From NCBI GenBank assembly GCA_012727425.1, contig JAAYHQ010000052.1, forward strand, positions 1-48,922: a DNA stretch of 48,922 bases, written 5' to 3'. This DNA comes from Bacillota bacterium. GTDB taxonomy: Bacteria > Bacillota > UBA4882 > UBA10575. A program made the translations under genes and the position numbers. Positions 7,321 through 16,498 of this stretch are shown in pieces (position 1 is the first letter of the stretch; every line of letters begins with the position of its first letter). The notes below the pieces were generated by a model, which saw nothing but the letters and a program-made list of their open reading frames with translations, searched no databases and was not told the DNA's origin.

Positions 7321-8367
7321 TTAATGGGATTTTACCTCGGTCCAAATCCGGTCGTAGACTTTTAGATAATCGCCGAGGTCTTTAAAGATATCGTAATTGA
7401 CAAGATCTTCTTCTGAGGGGTAGGCGGCCTTGTCCGCCACCAATTCCGGATCAAGCATTATCACCACTTCCGTGTGGGGACTGGAGTAGCCGATATAATC
7501 CGCATTCTTAAAGGCGATCTCCGGGTCGCACATGAAGTTGATGAAGAGTTCGGCTTCGGCCTTGTGTTTGCTGGTTTTGGGAATGACCATCGCGTCGACC
7601 CAAAGATTGCTCCCTTCTTTGGGGAGAGCATACTCCAGATCCGGGTTTTCCCGTTTCATAAAGACCGCATCGCCTGACCAAACCACGGCCAAAGCCGCTT
7701 CCCCCGCAACCATTTTGTCCTTGACATCGTCACCGACATAAGCCAAGACCAGCGGCTTTTGTTGGATCAGCGCTTGTTTGGCCGCTTCCAGTTCCTCAAG
7801 ATTCCGGGTGTTCATGTCATAGCCCAGCATCTTCAAGGCGACACCGATGGAATCCCGCTGGCTGTCTAGCATCAGGATCTGTTTACTGTACTTTTCGTCC
7901 CAAAGAATCCGCCAGCTGGTGACCGGTTCGTCAACCATCGTTTTATTATAGAGAATACCGACGGTTCCCCACATGTAAGGAACGGAATACTCGTTTTCCG
8001 GGTCATAATCAAGGTTTTTGAAGCGGTCGGCGATGTACTTATAGTTGGGAATATTGTTAAAATCCAGTTTGTGCAGCATATCTTCCTTAATCATCCGTTC
8101 GATGGTGTAGTCGGAAGGGAAGAGCACATCGTAGTCGGCCCCGCCGGACTTGATCTTGACGTACATATCTTCGTTGGTGCTGAAAGTATCGTAATTTACT
8201 TTAATGTTGTAGGTTTTTTCGAACAGATCGATCACCGATTCATCGATATAATCGCCCCAGTTGTAGACGTTCAGCACCACCCGTTTGTCTCGTCCGCAAG
8301 ACGAGAGGGTTAAGGCAACGGCCGTCAAGAGGACCGCCGCCAGCAGGAGACGGCTTTTTTTGCTCAT
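7321..8367 (-). CDS. potD: Spermidine/putrescine-binding lipoprotein PotD
   Basis: This is the extracytoplasmic substrate-binding subunit of the polyamine ABC importer. The 348-residue precursor has a signal peptide ending in the lipobox LSSC (Cys near residue 24), so it is lipid-anchored. The mature part starts VLNVYNWGDYIDES, the typical PotD/PotF opening, and continues with ADYDVLFPSDYT and VPYMWGTVGILYN, which line the polyamine pocket in the family. Asp/Glu-rich pocket positions are present, but substrate choice between spermidine and putrescine cannot be read reliably. It is the last gene of the operon, 47 bases after potC, and is followed by a strong terminator. Confidence 0.95.
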   Translation of the reverse strand: MSKKSRLLLAAVLLTAVALTLSSCGRDKRVVLNVYNWGDYIDESVIDLFEKTYNIKVNYDTFSTNEDMYVKIKSGGADYDVLFPSDYTIERMIKEDMLHKLDFNNIPNYKYIADRFKNLDYDPENEYSVPYMWGTVGILYNKTMVDEPVTSWRILWDEKYSKQILMLDSQRDSIGVALKMLGYDMNTRNLEELEAAKQALIQQKPLVLAYVGDDVKDKMVAGEAALAVVWSGDAVFMKRENPDLEYALPKEGSNLWVDAMVIPKTSKHKAEAELFINFMCDPEIAFKNADYIGYSSPHTEVVIMLDPELVADKAAYPSEEDLVNYDIFKDLGDYLKVYDRIWTEVKSH

Positions 8368-8414
8368 GTTTATTCACTCCTTGTCCAATATAGTTGTCGA
8401 TTGTGGTTGTCCTG

Positions 8415-9221
8415 TTAATATTTGCCATTAATGGCCTGTTTTTTATTCTGCCCGTTGGTTGTTCCGGACGTCCGCAAATTAACAATTACCAGTAACAGCA
8501 GGACCGTAACAAAGAGCAAGGTCGAAAGGGCGTTAATCTTTGGATTGATCCCGCGCCGCGCCATTGAGTAAACGATGATCGACAGGGTGGAGACCCCGGA
8601 ACCGGTGGTGAAGAAACTGATCACGAAATCGTCGATGGAGAGGGTAAACGCGAGTAGAAGTCCGGTAATGACTCCCGGCATGATCTCGGGTAGGATCACT
8701 TTTCGGTAGGCATAAAAGGGCGAGGCTCCCAGATCCAAAGCCGCTTCATAAAGGTTTTTGTCCAACTGTTTTAATTTAGGAAGGACGGAAAGGATCACAT
8801 AGGGAATGTTAAAGGTAATATGGGCCAAGAGTAAAGAGACGAAACCAAGCCGGAAGTTGGTGAAGATAAACAAGAGCATCAACGATAAGCCGGTCACGAT
8901 ATCCGGATTGACCACCGGGATATAGGTCAGATTCATCACAATCTTCCGCTTCAGCTTTTTCATGTTGTGAATTCCGATGGCCGCCGCGGTACCGATGACC
9001 GTGGCAATAGTGGAAGAGAGCACGGCGATAATGATGGTATGATAGAGCGCTTTCATAATTTGCCGGTCTTGGAAAAGTTCCCGGTACCATTTCAGGGTGA
9101 ACCCCGCCCAGACTCCCCTTGATTTGGAAGCATTAAAGGAAAAAACTAGGAGAATAAGGATGGGCGCGTATAAAAACAGGTAGATCAAAGCGGCGTAACT
9201 TTTTTTCAAAAACCGGGTCAA
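8415..9221 (-). CDS. potC: Spermidine/putrescine ABC transporter permease PotC
   Basis: This 268-residue inner-membrane permease of the BPD-transport family has about six membrane segments. The ABC-interaction EAA loop is readable as EAALDLGASPFYAYRKVILP. The start is TTG 9221, which overlaps the potB stop as TTGA (4 bases), with AAGGGAG upstream, so translation is coupled. Length and topology are standard for PotC. Confidence 0.95.
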   Translation of the reverse strand: MTRFLKKSYAALIYLFLYAPILILLVFSFNASKSRGVWAGFTLKWYRELFQDRQIMKALYHTIIIAVLSSTIATVIGTAAAIGIHNMKKLKRKIVMNLTYIPVVNPDIVTGLSLMLLFIFTNFRLGFVSLLLAHITFNIPYVILSVLPKLKQLDKNLYEAALDLGASPFYAYRKVILPEIMPGVITGLLLAFTLSIDDFVISFFTTGSGVSTLSIIVYSMARRGINPKINALSTLLFVTVLLLLVIVNLRTSGTTNGQNKKQAINGKY

Positions 9222-10042
9222 AAGAGCCCACTCCCTTCATTTTCCTTTTCGTACTTGGACATCACCCCGATGCTTACCAGGATGACCAGCATCATCACCA
9301 TAGAGATGGCCGAGCCGAAATTCCAATCACCCACCAGCAAGAACTGTTGTTCAATGAGATTGCCAATGAGCGTGAACTGGCCGCCGCCTAAAAGACGGGA
9401 GATGACAAAGGTGGTGACCGCGGGCATGAAGACCATGGTGATTCCGGAGAGTACCCCGGGCAGGCTCAGCGGGAAAATGACTTTCCGGAAAACCGTAAAT
9501 CCGTCGGCACCCAGGTCCTCGGCGGCTTCAATCAGGCTTTTATCAATTTTCCGGAGCACCGAATAGATGGGGAGCACCATAAAAGGAAGAAAATTATAGA
9601 CCATCCCCAGAACAACCGCTTCCTCCGTATAAAGCAGATTGAGCGGGGGCAAGCCCAACCAGGAAAGGAAGGTGTTGATCAGGCCTGTTTTTTCCAGAAG
9701 GGTCATCCAGGCATAAGTGCGGAGCAGAAAGTTCATCCACATCGGCACCACAAAGAGAAAAACCATGACCTGCTTCCGTTTGAAGCCATTCCCGGCTAGA
9801 ATCATGGCCATGGGATAACCCAGGATCAGGCAGATCACCGTACTGAATAAGGCCAACTTAACCGAGCGGAAGAGGACACGAAGATAAATGGGCTCCATAA
9901 ACCGCTGAAAGTGCGCGAGCGTAAAACGGAGCCCGTCCTCCGTCCGGGTGGTTAAACTGTAAAAGAGCACCAGGAGGAGGGGGAGAAAGATGAAGAGGAA
10001 CATCCAAACGAGATAGGGATAACTGAGCCAATTTTTCTTCAT
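9218..10042 (-). CDS. potB: Spermidine/putrescine ABC transporter permease PotB
   Basis: This is a 274-residue permease with six predicted membrane helices and the EAA loop [23 protein letters not shown] 10042 ([14 protein letters not shown]) overlaps the potA stop as ATGA and has AAGGTGG upstream. The longer frame starting at 10141 lies inside potA and is not used. It forms a heterodimeric channel with PotC. Confidence 0.95.
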   Translation of the reverse strand: MKKNWLSYPYLVWMFLFIFLPLLLVLFYSLTTRTEDGLRFTLAHFQRFMEPIYLRVLFRSVKLALFSTVICLILGYPMAMILAGNGFKRKQVMVFLFVVPMWMNFLLRTYAWMTLLEKTGLINTFLSWLGLPPLNLLYTEEAVVLGMVYNFLPFMVLPIYSVLRKIDKSLIEAAEDLGADGFTVFRKVIFPLSLPGVLSGITMVFMPAVTTFVISRLLGGGQFTLIGNLIEQQFLLVGDWNFGSAISMVMMLVILVSIGVMSKYEKENEGSGLF

Positions 10043-11115
10043 TTTGTGGCCACCTTTTTCATGATGTGAATGGCGTCGGGGAGAATTTTCAACCCGACTT
10101 TGGCACCGACCGGTGCCATCTCTGTACTGTGAATCTTCCAACGGAAGGCCGTGCTGTCAATCAGCATTTCATAGTGTACACCTTTAAAAGTTACGGCCTT
10201 GACTTCCCCTTTCAGTTTGCTCTCGTCTTCGGCCACCACTTGGATGTCCTCCGGACGAACCACCACATCGACCGGTTCCATTTCGGCAAAACCCCGGTCA
10301 ACACAGTTAAAATCCAAACCGGCGAACTGCACCAGATAATCGCGGAGCATCACACCGTCAATGATGTTGCTTTCACCGATAAAATCGGCGACAAAAGCGT
10401 TTTTCGGTTCATTATAGATGTCAATAGGGGTCCCAATCTGTTGAATGGTCCCGTCTTTCATAACCACAACGGTGTCGGACATGGAAAGGGCTTCCTCTTG
10501 GTCATGGGTGACGTAGACAAAAGTGATGCCCAGTCGTTTTTGCATATTCTTCAGTTCAATCTGCATCTCCTGACGTAACTTCAGGTCAAGGGCGCCCAAA
10601 GGTTCGTCCAGGAGTAGGACCTCCGGCTCGTTGACCAAAGCGCGGGCAATGGCCACCCTTTGCTGTTGGCCCCCGCTTAACGAATCAATCTCCCGCTCTT
10701 CAAAGCCGGCCAGGTTAACCAGGGTGAGCATGTTCCGGACTTTCTTTTCGATCGTTTTTTTATCCAATTTTTTGATCTTCAAGCCAAAGGCCACGTTTTC
10801 AAAGACGTTCAGGTGGGGAAAAAGGGCGTATTTTTGAAAGACCGTGTTGACCCGGCGTTTATACGGCGGGAGATCATTGATTTTCACCCCGTTAAAGAGC
10901 AGGTCGCCGCTGGTGGGTTCTTCAAAGCCGCCGATGATCCGCAAGGTTGTTGTTTTCCCGCAACCACTGGGCCCAAGTAGAGTCAAAAATTCATTCTTGC
11001 GGATATACAGGTTGATGTTTTTCAGCGCTTCCGTTCCGTTATAATCCTTGCAGATGTCGACCAGTTCAATGATATTTTGCTGCACTGCACTGCCCCCCGT
11101 GTTGGTAGTAGTCAA
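10039..11115 (-). CDS. potA: Spermidine/putrescine ABC transporter ATPase PotA
   Basis: This is the 358-residue ATP-binding subunit: Walker [10 protein letters not shown] loop ([11 protein letters not shown]), signature LSGGQQQR, Walker B VLLLDEP and the H-loop His in VTHDQEEA. The C-terminal ~100 residues form the TOBE regulatory domain ([21 protein letters not shown]). TTG 11115 is chosen because GGAGGGAGG lies 5 bases upstream; the ORF extends to 11148 without a better site. It is the first transporter gene, 39 bases after the regulator, giving the order regulator-potA-potB-potC-potD. Confidence 0.95.
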   Translation of the reverse strand: MTTTNTGGSAVQQNIIELVDICKDYNGTEALKNINLYIRKNEFLTLLGPSGCGKTTTLRIIGGFEEPTSGDLLFNGVKINDLPPYKRRVNTVFQKYALFPHLNVFENVAFGLKIKKLDKKTIEKKVRNMLTLVNLAGFEEREIDSLSGGQQQRVAIARALVNEPEVLLLDEPLGALDLKLRQEMQIELKNMQKRLGITFVYVTHDQEEALSMSDTVVVMKDGTIQQIGTPIDIYNEPKNAFVADFIGESNIIDGVMLRDYLVQFAGLDFNCVDRGFAEMEPVDVVVRPEDIQVVAEDESKLKGEVKAVTFKGVHYEMLIDSTAFRWKIHSTEMAPVGAKVGLKILPDAIHIMKKVATK

Positions 11116-11154
11116 TTGTTTCCTCCCTCCGTCACGCCGGTAATCCAACGGCCG

Positions 11155-11694
11155 TTAAAAACTGGGTGGCGTTGAAACCCATAATACTTTCGCGTTGATG
11201 GTGCCGGGATTGGAGAGATAATGGCTAACGACGGCCTTAAAATAAAAGCTCTCGTTCTTTCTGGCCTTGAAGACCTGTTTACCCAGATGAAGATTGATGG
11301 AACCGGCCAAAACATAACCAAATTCTTCGCCATCGTGGGGGTCATCCACTTTGGTAGTGCCTCCCGGCTCCAGCGTGATCAGGATGGGTTCCATCCGGTT
11401 TTTCTGGGAGTTGGGCACAATCCAATGAATTTGGTGCTTTAGCTCCGGATCTTCACGGATAAAAATATCGTCTCGTTTGAAAACAATTTTTTCATCAACC
11501 GTTTCGTTGAAAAAATCTTTAATGTTTGTTCCTAAGCATTCCAGGATGTCAAGCAAGGTTGCGATCGAGGGGGAAGTTAGATCCCGCTCCACTTGGGAGA
11601 TGAAGCCTTTCGATAACTCGCAACGATTGGCCAGTTCCTCCTGGGTTAGTTGGTTTTTGATCCGTAATCGTCTGATTTTTTCCCCGATTTTCAT
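11155..11694 (-). CDS. XRE-cupin transcriptional regulator of the pot operon
   Basis: The 179-residue protein has an N-terminal XRE helix-turn-helix (residues ~3-57; QLTQEELANRCELSKGFISQ) and a C-terminal cupin_2 barrel (EPGGTTKVDDPHDGEEFGYVLAG). The domain pairing is that of PuuR-type regulators, and it is the first gene of the pot operon, so control of polyamine uptake is the likely job, with the cupin sensing a small molecule. ATG 11694 is preferred to ATG 11703 because AAGGA sits 8 bases before it and abuts 11703. A 15-bp palindrome lies 31 bases upstream and is a candidate operator. Confidence 0.9.
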   Translation of the reverse strand: MKIGEKIRRLRIKNQLTQEELANRCELSKGFISQVERDLTSPSIATLLDILECLGTNIKDFFNETVDEKIVFKRDDIFIREDPELKHQIHWIVPNSQKNRMEPILITLEPGGTTKVDDPHDGEEFGYVLAGSINLHLGKQVFKARKNESFYFKAVVSHYLSNPGTINAKVLWVSTPPSF

Positions 11695-11725
11695 CAACTT
11701 CATCCTTGTCGCATCTTAATTAAAT

Positions 11726-11740
11726 TAAACTTAAAGTTTA
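11726..11740. promoter_or_regulatory. Candidate operator palindrome of the XRE-cupin/pot operon
   Basis: TAAACTTAAAGTTTA is a perfect 7+1+7 inverted repeat 31 bases upstream of the regulator start, in the AT-rich region where its promoter must lie. XRE-cupin regulators commonly bind such short palindromes and autoregulate. Binding is inferred. Confidence 0.5.
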
Positions 11741-11841
11741 CCATAGCTAAACCAAAACAACAAACATAATTATAAGCAGATTATTAGGAAGAGTCAAGGG
11801 CTTTTTCTCTTTTCCTGTGTGTTGAGAACAGAAATAATTGC

Positions 11842-11886
11842 CGGCCCCGTTTTTGTTCGTGCGTGCGCAGGGAGCCGGGGCCTTTT
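11842..11886 (+). other. GC-rich hairpin between divergent genes
   Basis: GGCCCCG pairs with CGGGGCC across a loop of about 25 bases, followed on the plus strand by only TTTT. No gene feeds into it from the left on the plus strand, so a terminator role is doubtful. Confidence 0.3.
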
Positions 11887-11950
11887 AGGGGAAAAGGAGC
11901 GGACACAAAAGAAGGTATAATTTGATCCTGGGCGAATTATTATTATCTAC

Positions 11951-12052
11951 AAGGAAGGGCATATTACCGAACCTTTTAGTTAGTATGCACGACAGGCGAC
12001 GGTGAATCGGTGCCAACAAAGATTGGCCCGGATTCGGATACTGCCTTTCCTT
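11951..12052 (+). ncRNA. Candidate structured leader RNA (riboswitch-like)
   Basis: AAGGAAGGGCA (11951-11961) pairs with TGCCTTTCCTT (12042-12052) over 11 bp with one G-U, enclosing 80 bases. Inside, GCCAA/TTGGC (12012-12026) forms a hairpin. GCATATTA (11959-11966) can pair with TAGTATGC, a helix that competes with the end of the outer stem and so offers a switch. The element ends 32 bases before the ATG of an unknown membrane gene. A possible promoter (TTGATC 11922, TATCTA 11944, spacing 16) would start transcription close to its 5' edge. No known riboswitch class is recognised. The pairing is seen; the regulatory role is inferred. Confidence 0.45.
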
Positions 12053-12083
12053 AAGGGCTTTAATTTTTAGGAGGGGTGTTTTC

Positions 12084-12509
12084 ATGAAAGGGACAGAATT
12101 ACGTGACCACTTAAGTACGATTCTCTTCAGTGCCTTTGCGGTCATTGCCGTTTTTTTTCTGTTGAGACCGATGATCACCGACACCACTGAAACATTGGTG
12201 ATCAACACGCAAAAAATTTATATCAATCTCGGTTGGGTGAAAGGATATGGCGTAACGTTATTTATTACTTTCGTCTTGATGGTCTTATTTATGAATAAGC
12301 ATCAGATCTGGTCCTTAATTATCGGTCTGCTTGTGGGCTCGCTTCCCCTGCTCGAACAGTACCAGATTCCCGGTGTGGCCCGGGTAATGAATGTGTTCGG
12401 GCAAAGTGCCGCCCTCAATGTCCAAACCGTCATTCCTTATTTGGCGATTATCCTTGGCGCCCTTTTGGTTCTGGTCCTGCTCAAGATTGCCAACCGGATC
12501 TTTAAATAA
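12084..12509 (+). CDS. Integral membrane protein of unknown function
   Basis: This is a 141-residue protein with about four predicted membrane helices, around residues 12-30, 56-71, 75-90 and 117-137. Helices 1 and 2 are joined by a short polar loop (TDTTETLVINTQKIYINLGW). No catalytic or binding motif is recognised and no family is assigned. AGGAGGGGTG lies 9 bases before the ATG, so it is well translated. It stands alone between a structured leader and a hairpin shared with the convergent GH18 gene. Confidence 0.8.
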   Translation: MKGTELRDHLSTILFSAFAVIAVFFLLRPMITDTTETLVINTQKIYINLGWVKGYGVTLFITFVLMVLFMNKHQIWSLIIGLLVGSLPLLEQYQIPGVARVMNVFGQSAALNVQTVIPYLAIILGALLVLVLLKIANRIFK

Positions 12510-12540
12510 TTTACCTTCCGAAAAACGAAGAGACCAACGA

Positions 12541-12590
12541 AAAAGAGGAGCGCTTTCCCCCAAGCAACCGGGGGTATGCTCTCCTCTTTC
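12541..12590 (-). terminator. Convergent intrinsic terminator (GH18 gene, possibly both)
   Basis: A long hairpin, AAAGAGGAG / CTCCTCTTT with an inner CCCCC / GGGGG helix, lies between the two convergent genes. The minus strand ends in CTCTTTTTC, which favours the GH18 side; the plus-strand T run is weaker. Confidence 0.75.
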
Positions 12591-12636
12591 TGTGTCTTGT
12601 TTAAAAATGGGGCCAACGGGAACGGAACCGGGATGG

Positions 12637-13932
12637 TCAAAACAGATTCCAGATGCCCGGATCTTCGTAACCCAAACGCCAAATGGCGATCCCGCGGAGG
12701 TTGTATTTGTCAACCAATTCCAGTTTGGCTGCGGTACTCCGGCGGTTTTCATACCATACTTCATGGCGGACCCCGCCTTCGGTGTAAGTGAAGTAGGGCG
12801 TCTTATACTCTTCGTGCCATTTTGGGGCTACTTTGTGTTTAGTGATTAAAGATTGGATGGCGGCGTAGTTTAAAGCCCGCCCGGAACGGTCGCTCCAGTC
12901 GTACCCGTAGGCGGCAATGCCCATGACCAGTTTTTGCGGGGCAAAATAACGGAGCGCATAAGTCAAGACGCTGTCAACCCAAGCCTGGGCGGCGACGGGG
13001 CCGGCCGCTCCACCTGCATAATGTTGGTCATAAGTCATCAGGACCGCTAAATCCAGGTAAGGGGCGATTGCTTGGTAGTCATACGCCCCCGACCAGGTGG
13101 ACCACTCTTCGGCCGCGGTTTTGGCGGGCAGGGCGGCAGTGACCAGTAAATTATTGGCCCGTAAGGTAGCGGCCAGTTCACGGAAGAAGGCGGTTAAATA
13201 TGGCCGGTCGGCCGGCGGGACTCCTTCAAAGTCGATATTGACCCCGGAATACCCGTTCTCCTTTAGCAGATTAAGGATTTCTCTGACCGCTGTGCTCCGG
13301 GCGGTTTTATTTCTTAAGAGGGAGCTTACTGTCTTTTTGCTAAAATTGGAAGAGGAATCAATGTTCGTGACGACCGCCAAGATCTTCACACCGGTACTCT
13401 TTGCTGCCTGGATCAATTGGGGTTTGGTCTGACCACTGACTTTTCCGTCTTGGTCAACCCGGTAGAAAAAAGGCGCAATGGTCGTAATGGTGCCGGTATT
13501 TTGCACAAAAGAGTTTAAGGCGCGGGAATCCCCGTTGTAACTTTCCGCGTAGTAGCCCAGGACTTCCCGTTGCTGCAAGGTTGCCGGAACCGTAACATAA
13601 CCGGGTTTTACCGCCCATTTCACAATCCAGCCGGAATTGCCTTCTCCGTCGGTCACTTGGTACCAGCCGTCCTTTTCGTCTTCAACGGTGAGTACGGTCC
13701 CCTTATTAAGCTGGCGAATGACGTTTGCTTTCGTTACGGGTTCGGTGCGCATGCTGGCCACATCCGCCGAAACCGCTACGGTTGACGGTAAAACGGCAAC
13801 CGGGGAGGGGGATTGCTCCAGGCTGGCGGTGGGCGGGCGTTGCGGATCGGTTGCTGCGTTGTTGCCTCCAAACAGAGCGGAAGAAAGGTAAACTAAAAGC
13901 GCCAGGACAGTGGTGAGAATGTTTTGCTCCAT
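12637..13932 (-). CDS. SH3-domain GH18 glycosidase, YaaH/SleL-like
   Basis: This is a 431-residue exported protein. It has an N-terminal signal or anchor helix (about 6-22), a Pro/Ser-rich linker, a bacterial SH3 domain (about 50-110; ASMRTEP...GWYQV...GNSGWI) and a GH18 barrel (about 122-431). The active-site strand reads SGVNIDFEG, which keeps the last Asp and the catalytic Glu of DxxDxDxE as in the YaaH/YdhD spore-lytic group. LMTYD and GIAIWRLGYED are further GH18 landmarks. The likely role is hydrolysis of muropeptide or spore cortex fragments, given the sporulation genes in this genome. SH3 replaces the LysM repeats of SleL. Chitin activity cannot be excluded. Confidence 0.85.
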   Translation of the reverse strand: MEQNILTTVLALLVYLSSALFGGNNAATDPQRPPTASLEQSPSPVAVLPSTVAVSADVASMRTEPVTKANVIRQLNKGTVLTVEDEKDGWYQVTDGEGNSGWIVKWAVKPGYVTVPATLQQREVLGYYAESYNGDSRALNSFVQNTGTITTIAPFFYRVDQDGKVSGQTKPQLIQAAKSTGVKILAVVTNIDSSSNFSKKTVSSLLRNKTARSTAVREILNLLKENGYSGVNIDFEGVPPADRPYLTAFFRELAATLRANNLLVTAALPAKTAAEEWSTWSGAYDYQAIAPYLDLAVLMTYDQHYAGGAAGPVAAQAWVDSVLTYALRYFAPQKLVMGIAAYGYDWSDRSGRALNYAAIQSLITKHKVAPKWHEEYKTPYFTYTEGGVRHEVWYENRRSTAAKLELVDKYNLRGIAIWRLGYEDPGIWNLF

Positions 13933-14295
13933 TTAATTATCCCTCATGTTAACATAAATTAATCGCTTTAATTAGTTCGCGCTCGGTTGGGCGGAAACCT
14001 TTATGTAGATTAAGCCAGGTGAGGATAGGATTGCAAATTTAAGAGTGGAGTGGTTCTTTATAATAGCTTAAATATATAGAAACAAAATATATAGTATAAA
14101 GTAAAGGATTGATTGCAATTATCCGGAAAAGAAAGGGGTTTTCCAGTTGCATCGCGAATAAAACCGGGTTCCAGGATCTTTTCATAGGTGGCAAGTACCG
14201 TGCAAACCGAGCCAAAACAACCGAAAAGAGAATGTTTACGCCGCCGCTTTCTGGAGAATATGTTTACCAAGAATCAGAATGAGGAGATTTGACGC
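13933..14295. other. Intergenic region, 363 bases
   Basis: This spans the divergent starts of the GH18 gene and the M16 protease. It has an AT-rich core (about 14055-14105, with repeated ATATAG) that probably holds promoters, and a 6-bp hairpin GGAAAA/TTTTCC (14125-14144). No gene, RNA class or convincing promoter pair is recognised. Confidence 0.3.
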
Positions 14296-15576
14296 ATGTT
14301 GAACCAAACAAAACTGGATAACGGCTTAACCTTAGTCTATGAACAGATCCCAAACGTTCGTTCCGTCGCGATTGGTTTCTGGGTGGCTTGCGGTTCACGG
14401 AACGAATCCCCCACGGAACAAGGCATTTCGCATCTGCTCGAGCACATGCTCTTCAAAGGAACTGAGCAGCGGTCGGCCCGGAAAATTGCGGAAACCATTG
14501 ATGCGGTGGGGGGACATTTGAACGCTTTTACCACCAAAGAATACACCTGCTACTATGTGAAAATCCTCGATCAGCATCTACGTTTGGGCCTGGATCTGCT
14601 GGCCGATATGGTGATCAATCCTTTGTTTGCCCCGGAAGAACTGGAAAAAGAGAAAAATGTCATCCTCGAAGAGGTCCGGATGTACGAAGACAATCCCGAC
14701 GAACTAATCTACGACCTTCTGGTCCAGACCCTGCTGAAAGATCACCCCCTCGGGCATCCGATTCTGGGGACACCAGAAACCATCTTAAAGACCAGCCGTG
14801 ACGATTTAATCCGCTATAAGGAACGGTTTTACACGCCGGAAAATTCTTGCTTGGCCATTGCGGGCAATTTCGAGGTTGGTCAGCTTTTAAAGGAATGCGA
14901 TGCTTTTTGGCGAAAATTACGGGGGAGTTTTACACCGGCGGAGGGGACTCCGGTCCAGACCAACGGGACAACCTGTTTGCGGAAGAAAGACACCGAACAG
15001 GTTCACCTTTGCATTGGGGTTCCCGGTTTCCACCGGCAACACCCGGACCGCTATGCTTTATTGGTACTCAACAACCTCTTGGGGGGCAATTTTTCCTCCC
15101 GTTTATTCCAAGAGTTAAGGGAAGAGCGTGGACTGGTCTATTCCACAGGTACTTATTACGCAGCGTTTCGGGATACCGGTCTGTTCTCCATCTATGCCGG
15201 AACCAGCCGGAAAAACTTCGCCCGGGTCCTGGCGCTGATCTGGAAAGAACTAAAGCGTCTACGGGCGGAGCCGGTACCGCCTGAAGAATTAAACCGGGCG
15301 AAAGAACAGATCAAAGGGAACCTCTGGCTCAGTCTGGAGAATACAACCAACCGGATGAGCCGCTTGGCGAAGTCCCAATTGTTTTATGGCCGTTTTATCC
15401 CGCCCGAAGAAGTGTTGGCGGCTGTCGAACGGGTGACGGCGGAAGATTTAATTCGGATTGCCAACGATCTTTTCACTGAAGAACAGGTTACCCTGGCCGC
15501 GTTGGGTCCCTTTCAAGAGGAAGACGAAGTGATCGCCAAAGGATGGAAGAATAATGTGGCCACCGATTCAGATTAA
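14296..15576 (+). CDS. M16-family zinc peptidase (YmxG/MlpA-like)
   Basis: This is a 426-residue processing-peptidase homologue. The inverted zinc motif HLLEH is at residues 46-50 and the third ligand Glu lies in the [12 protein letters not shown] helix ~75 residues later, so the N-terminal domain is an active peptidase type. The second M16 domain has the family signature [21 protein letters not shown]. This subgroup usually sits beside pnp or dut in Bacillota; here the dUTPase start overlaps its 3' end by 23 bases. Natural substrates are unknown. GAGGAG precedes the ATG. Confidence 0.93.
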   Translation: MLNQTKLDNGLTLVYEQIPNVRSVAIGFWVACGSRNESPTEQGISHLLEHMLFKGTEQRSARKIAETIDAVGGHLNAFTTKEYTCYYVKILDQHLRLGLDLLADMVINPLFAPEELEKEKNVILEEVRMYEDNPDELIYDLLVQTLLKDHPLGHPILGTPETILKTSRDDLIRYKERFYTPENSCLAIAGNFEVGQLLKECDAFWRKLRGSFTPAEGTPVQTNGTTCLRKKDTEQVHLCIGVPGFHRQHPDRYALLVLNNLLGGNFSSRLFQELREERGLVYSTGTYYAAFRDTGLFSIYAGTSRKNFARVLALIWKELKRLRAEPVPPEELNRAKEQIKGNLWLSLENTTNRMSRLAKSQLFYGRFIPPEEVLAAVERVTAEDLIRIANDLFTEEQVTLAALGPFQEEDEVIAKGWKNNVATDSD

Positions 15577-16009
15577 AATTAAAAAACTGACGCACGCGGT
15601 TGATCTTCCTTTACCGCAGTACATGACGGACGGGGCGGCTGGCATGGATCTGCTGGCCGCGGTCGAAGAGACGGTTCTCCTGCCCGCCGGAGAGTACACC
15701 TTAATCCCAACTGGGATTGCCATCGCGCTGCCGGCCGGCTACGAAGCACAGATCCGGCCCCGCAGCGGTTTGGCGGCCAAGTTTGGGGTTACCGTGTTGA
15801 ATGCCCCGGGAACGATTGACCAGGATTACCGGGGCGAGATTAAAGTCCTTTTGATTAACCACGGCCGGAACGGATTCCCGATTAAACGGGGCGACCGTAT
15901 CGCACAGCTGGTGGTGGCTCCGGTAGTAAGGAGTACATGGCTTCCCTGTGCCGAATTGGATGAGACCGGGCGCGGGGACGGTGGTTTTGGCCATACCGGG
16001 CGGCGCTGA
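15554..16009 (+). CDS. dut: dUTP diphosphatase
   Basis: The enzyme hydrolyses dUTP to dUMP and PPi, which keeps uracil out of DNA and feeds thymidylate synthesis. The 151-residue protein carries all five trimeric dUTPase motifs in order: [32 protein letters not shown] and the C-terminal [10 protein letters not shown] that closes over the substrate. The gene starts inside the M16 peptidase gene (23-base overlap), so the two are translationally coupled. Confidence 0.97.
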   Translation: MWPPIQIKIKKLTHAVDLPLPQYMTDGAAGMDLLAAVEETVLLPAGEYTLIPTGIAIALPAGYEAQIRPRSGLAAKFGVTVLNAPGTIDQDYRGEIKVLLINHGRNGFPIKRGDRIAQLVVAPVVRSTWLPCAELDETGRGDGGFGHTGRR

Positions 16010-16028
16010 ACACTACGGCGCTTTCGCT

Positions 16029-16361
16029 TTATTTTAGGGTTGCGGGAATAATAAGATCAACCAGGCCGTTGATCAGCGCCACCAGGAGTAAACCTAGCCA
16101 GGAAAAATCGATGGTGGTAACCATTTTTAAACCGATCAGCGCAAACAAAGAAAGGAAAAAGCTGATTAAACCATGGGTGAAGGGTAAGACTTCTTTTTTT
16201 AAAAGGACCGTTTCCACGAAGGAATGGAGACCGGCAATGGTCAGCCCCACGCTGACCGTTGTGGAAACCGGAAGGACAGAAAAGACGGGTAAGAGGTAGC
16301 CAAGGCTTAAAATTGCGGCACAGGTGACGGCAAACTTAACGCCAAAGCGTCGCCAGGACAT
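16029..16361 (-). CDS. Small four-helix membrane protein, unknown function
   Basis: This is a 110-residue protein made almost entirely of four hydrophobic segments (about 10-30, 34-52, 60-78 and 84-105). It is loosely reminiscent of DUF2512/holin-like proteins but is not assigned. ATG 16361 is chosen because AAAGGAGG lies just upstream; the frame extends further 5' without a ribosome-binding site. It is convergent with dut and divergent from the DUF512 gene. Confidence 0.65.
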   Translation of the reverse strand: MSWRRFGVKFAVTCAAILSLGYLLPVFSVLPVSTTVSVGLTIAGLHSFVETVLLKKEVLPFTHGLISFFLSLFALIGLKMVTTIDFSWLGLLLVALINGLVDLIIPATLK

Positions 16362-16498
16362 GGCAAAACCTCCTTTCGCCCTTATTTTCTCCTTTTTTCT
16401 GCTCTTCACTCGCAATTTGGGAAATGACAAACGGAGTTGGATTGGGAAAGGAGAAACTAGACCAGTGTTTTTAACGTTGATCAAAGGAAGAAGCTACT

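Noticed and set aside
10066-10578. 170-codon plus-strand ORF opposite potA
   Set aside because: It is antisense to potA with no ribosome-binding site or recognisable domain.
11842-11886. GC-rich hairpin as a terminator
   Set aside because: No gene reads into it on the plus strand and the minus side has no T run; it is kept only as a low-confidence hairpin.
11951-12052. Assignment of the leader RNA to the c-di-AMP (ydaO) riboswitch
   Set aside because: Only two short blocks match and in the wrong order, so the element is left unclassified.
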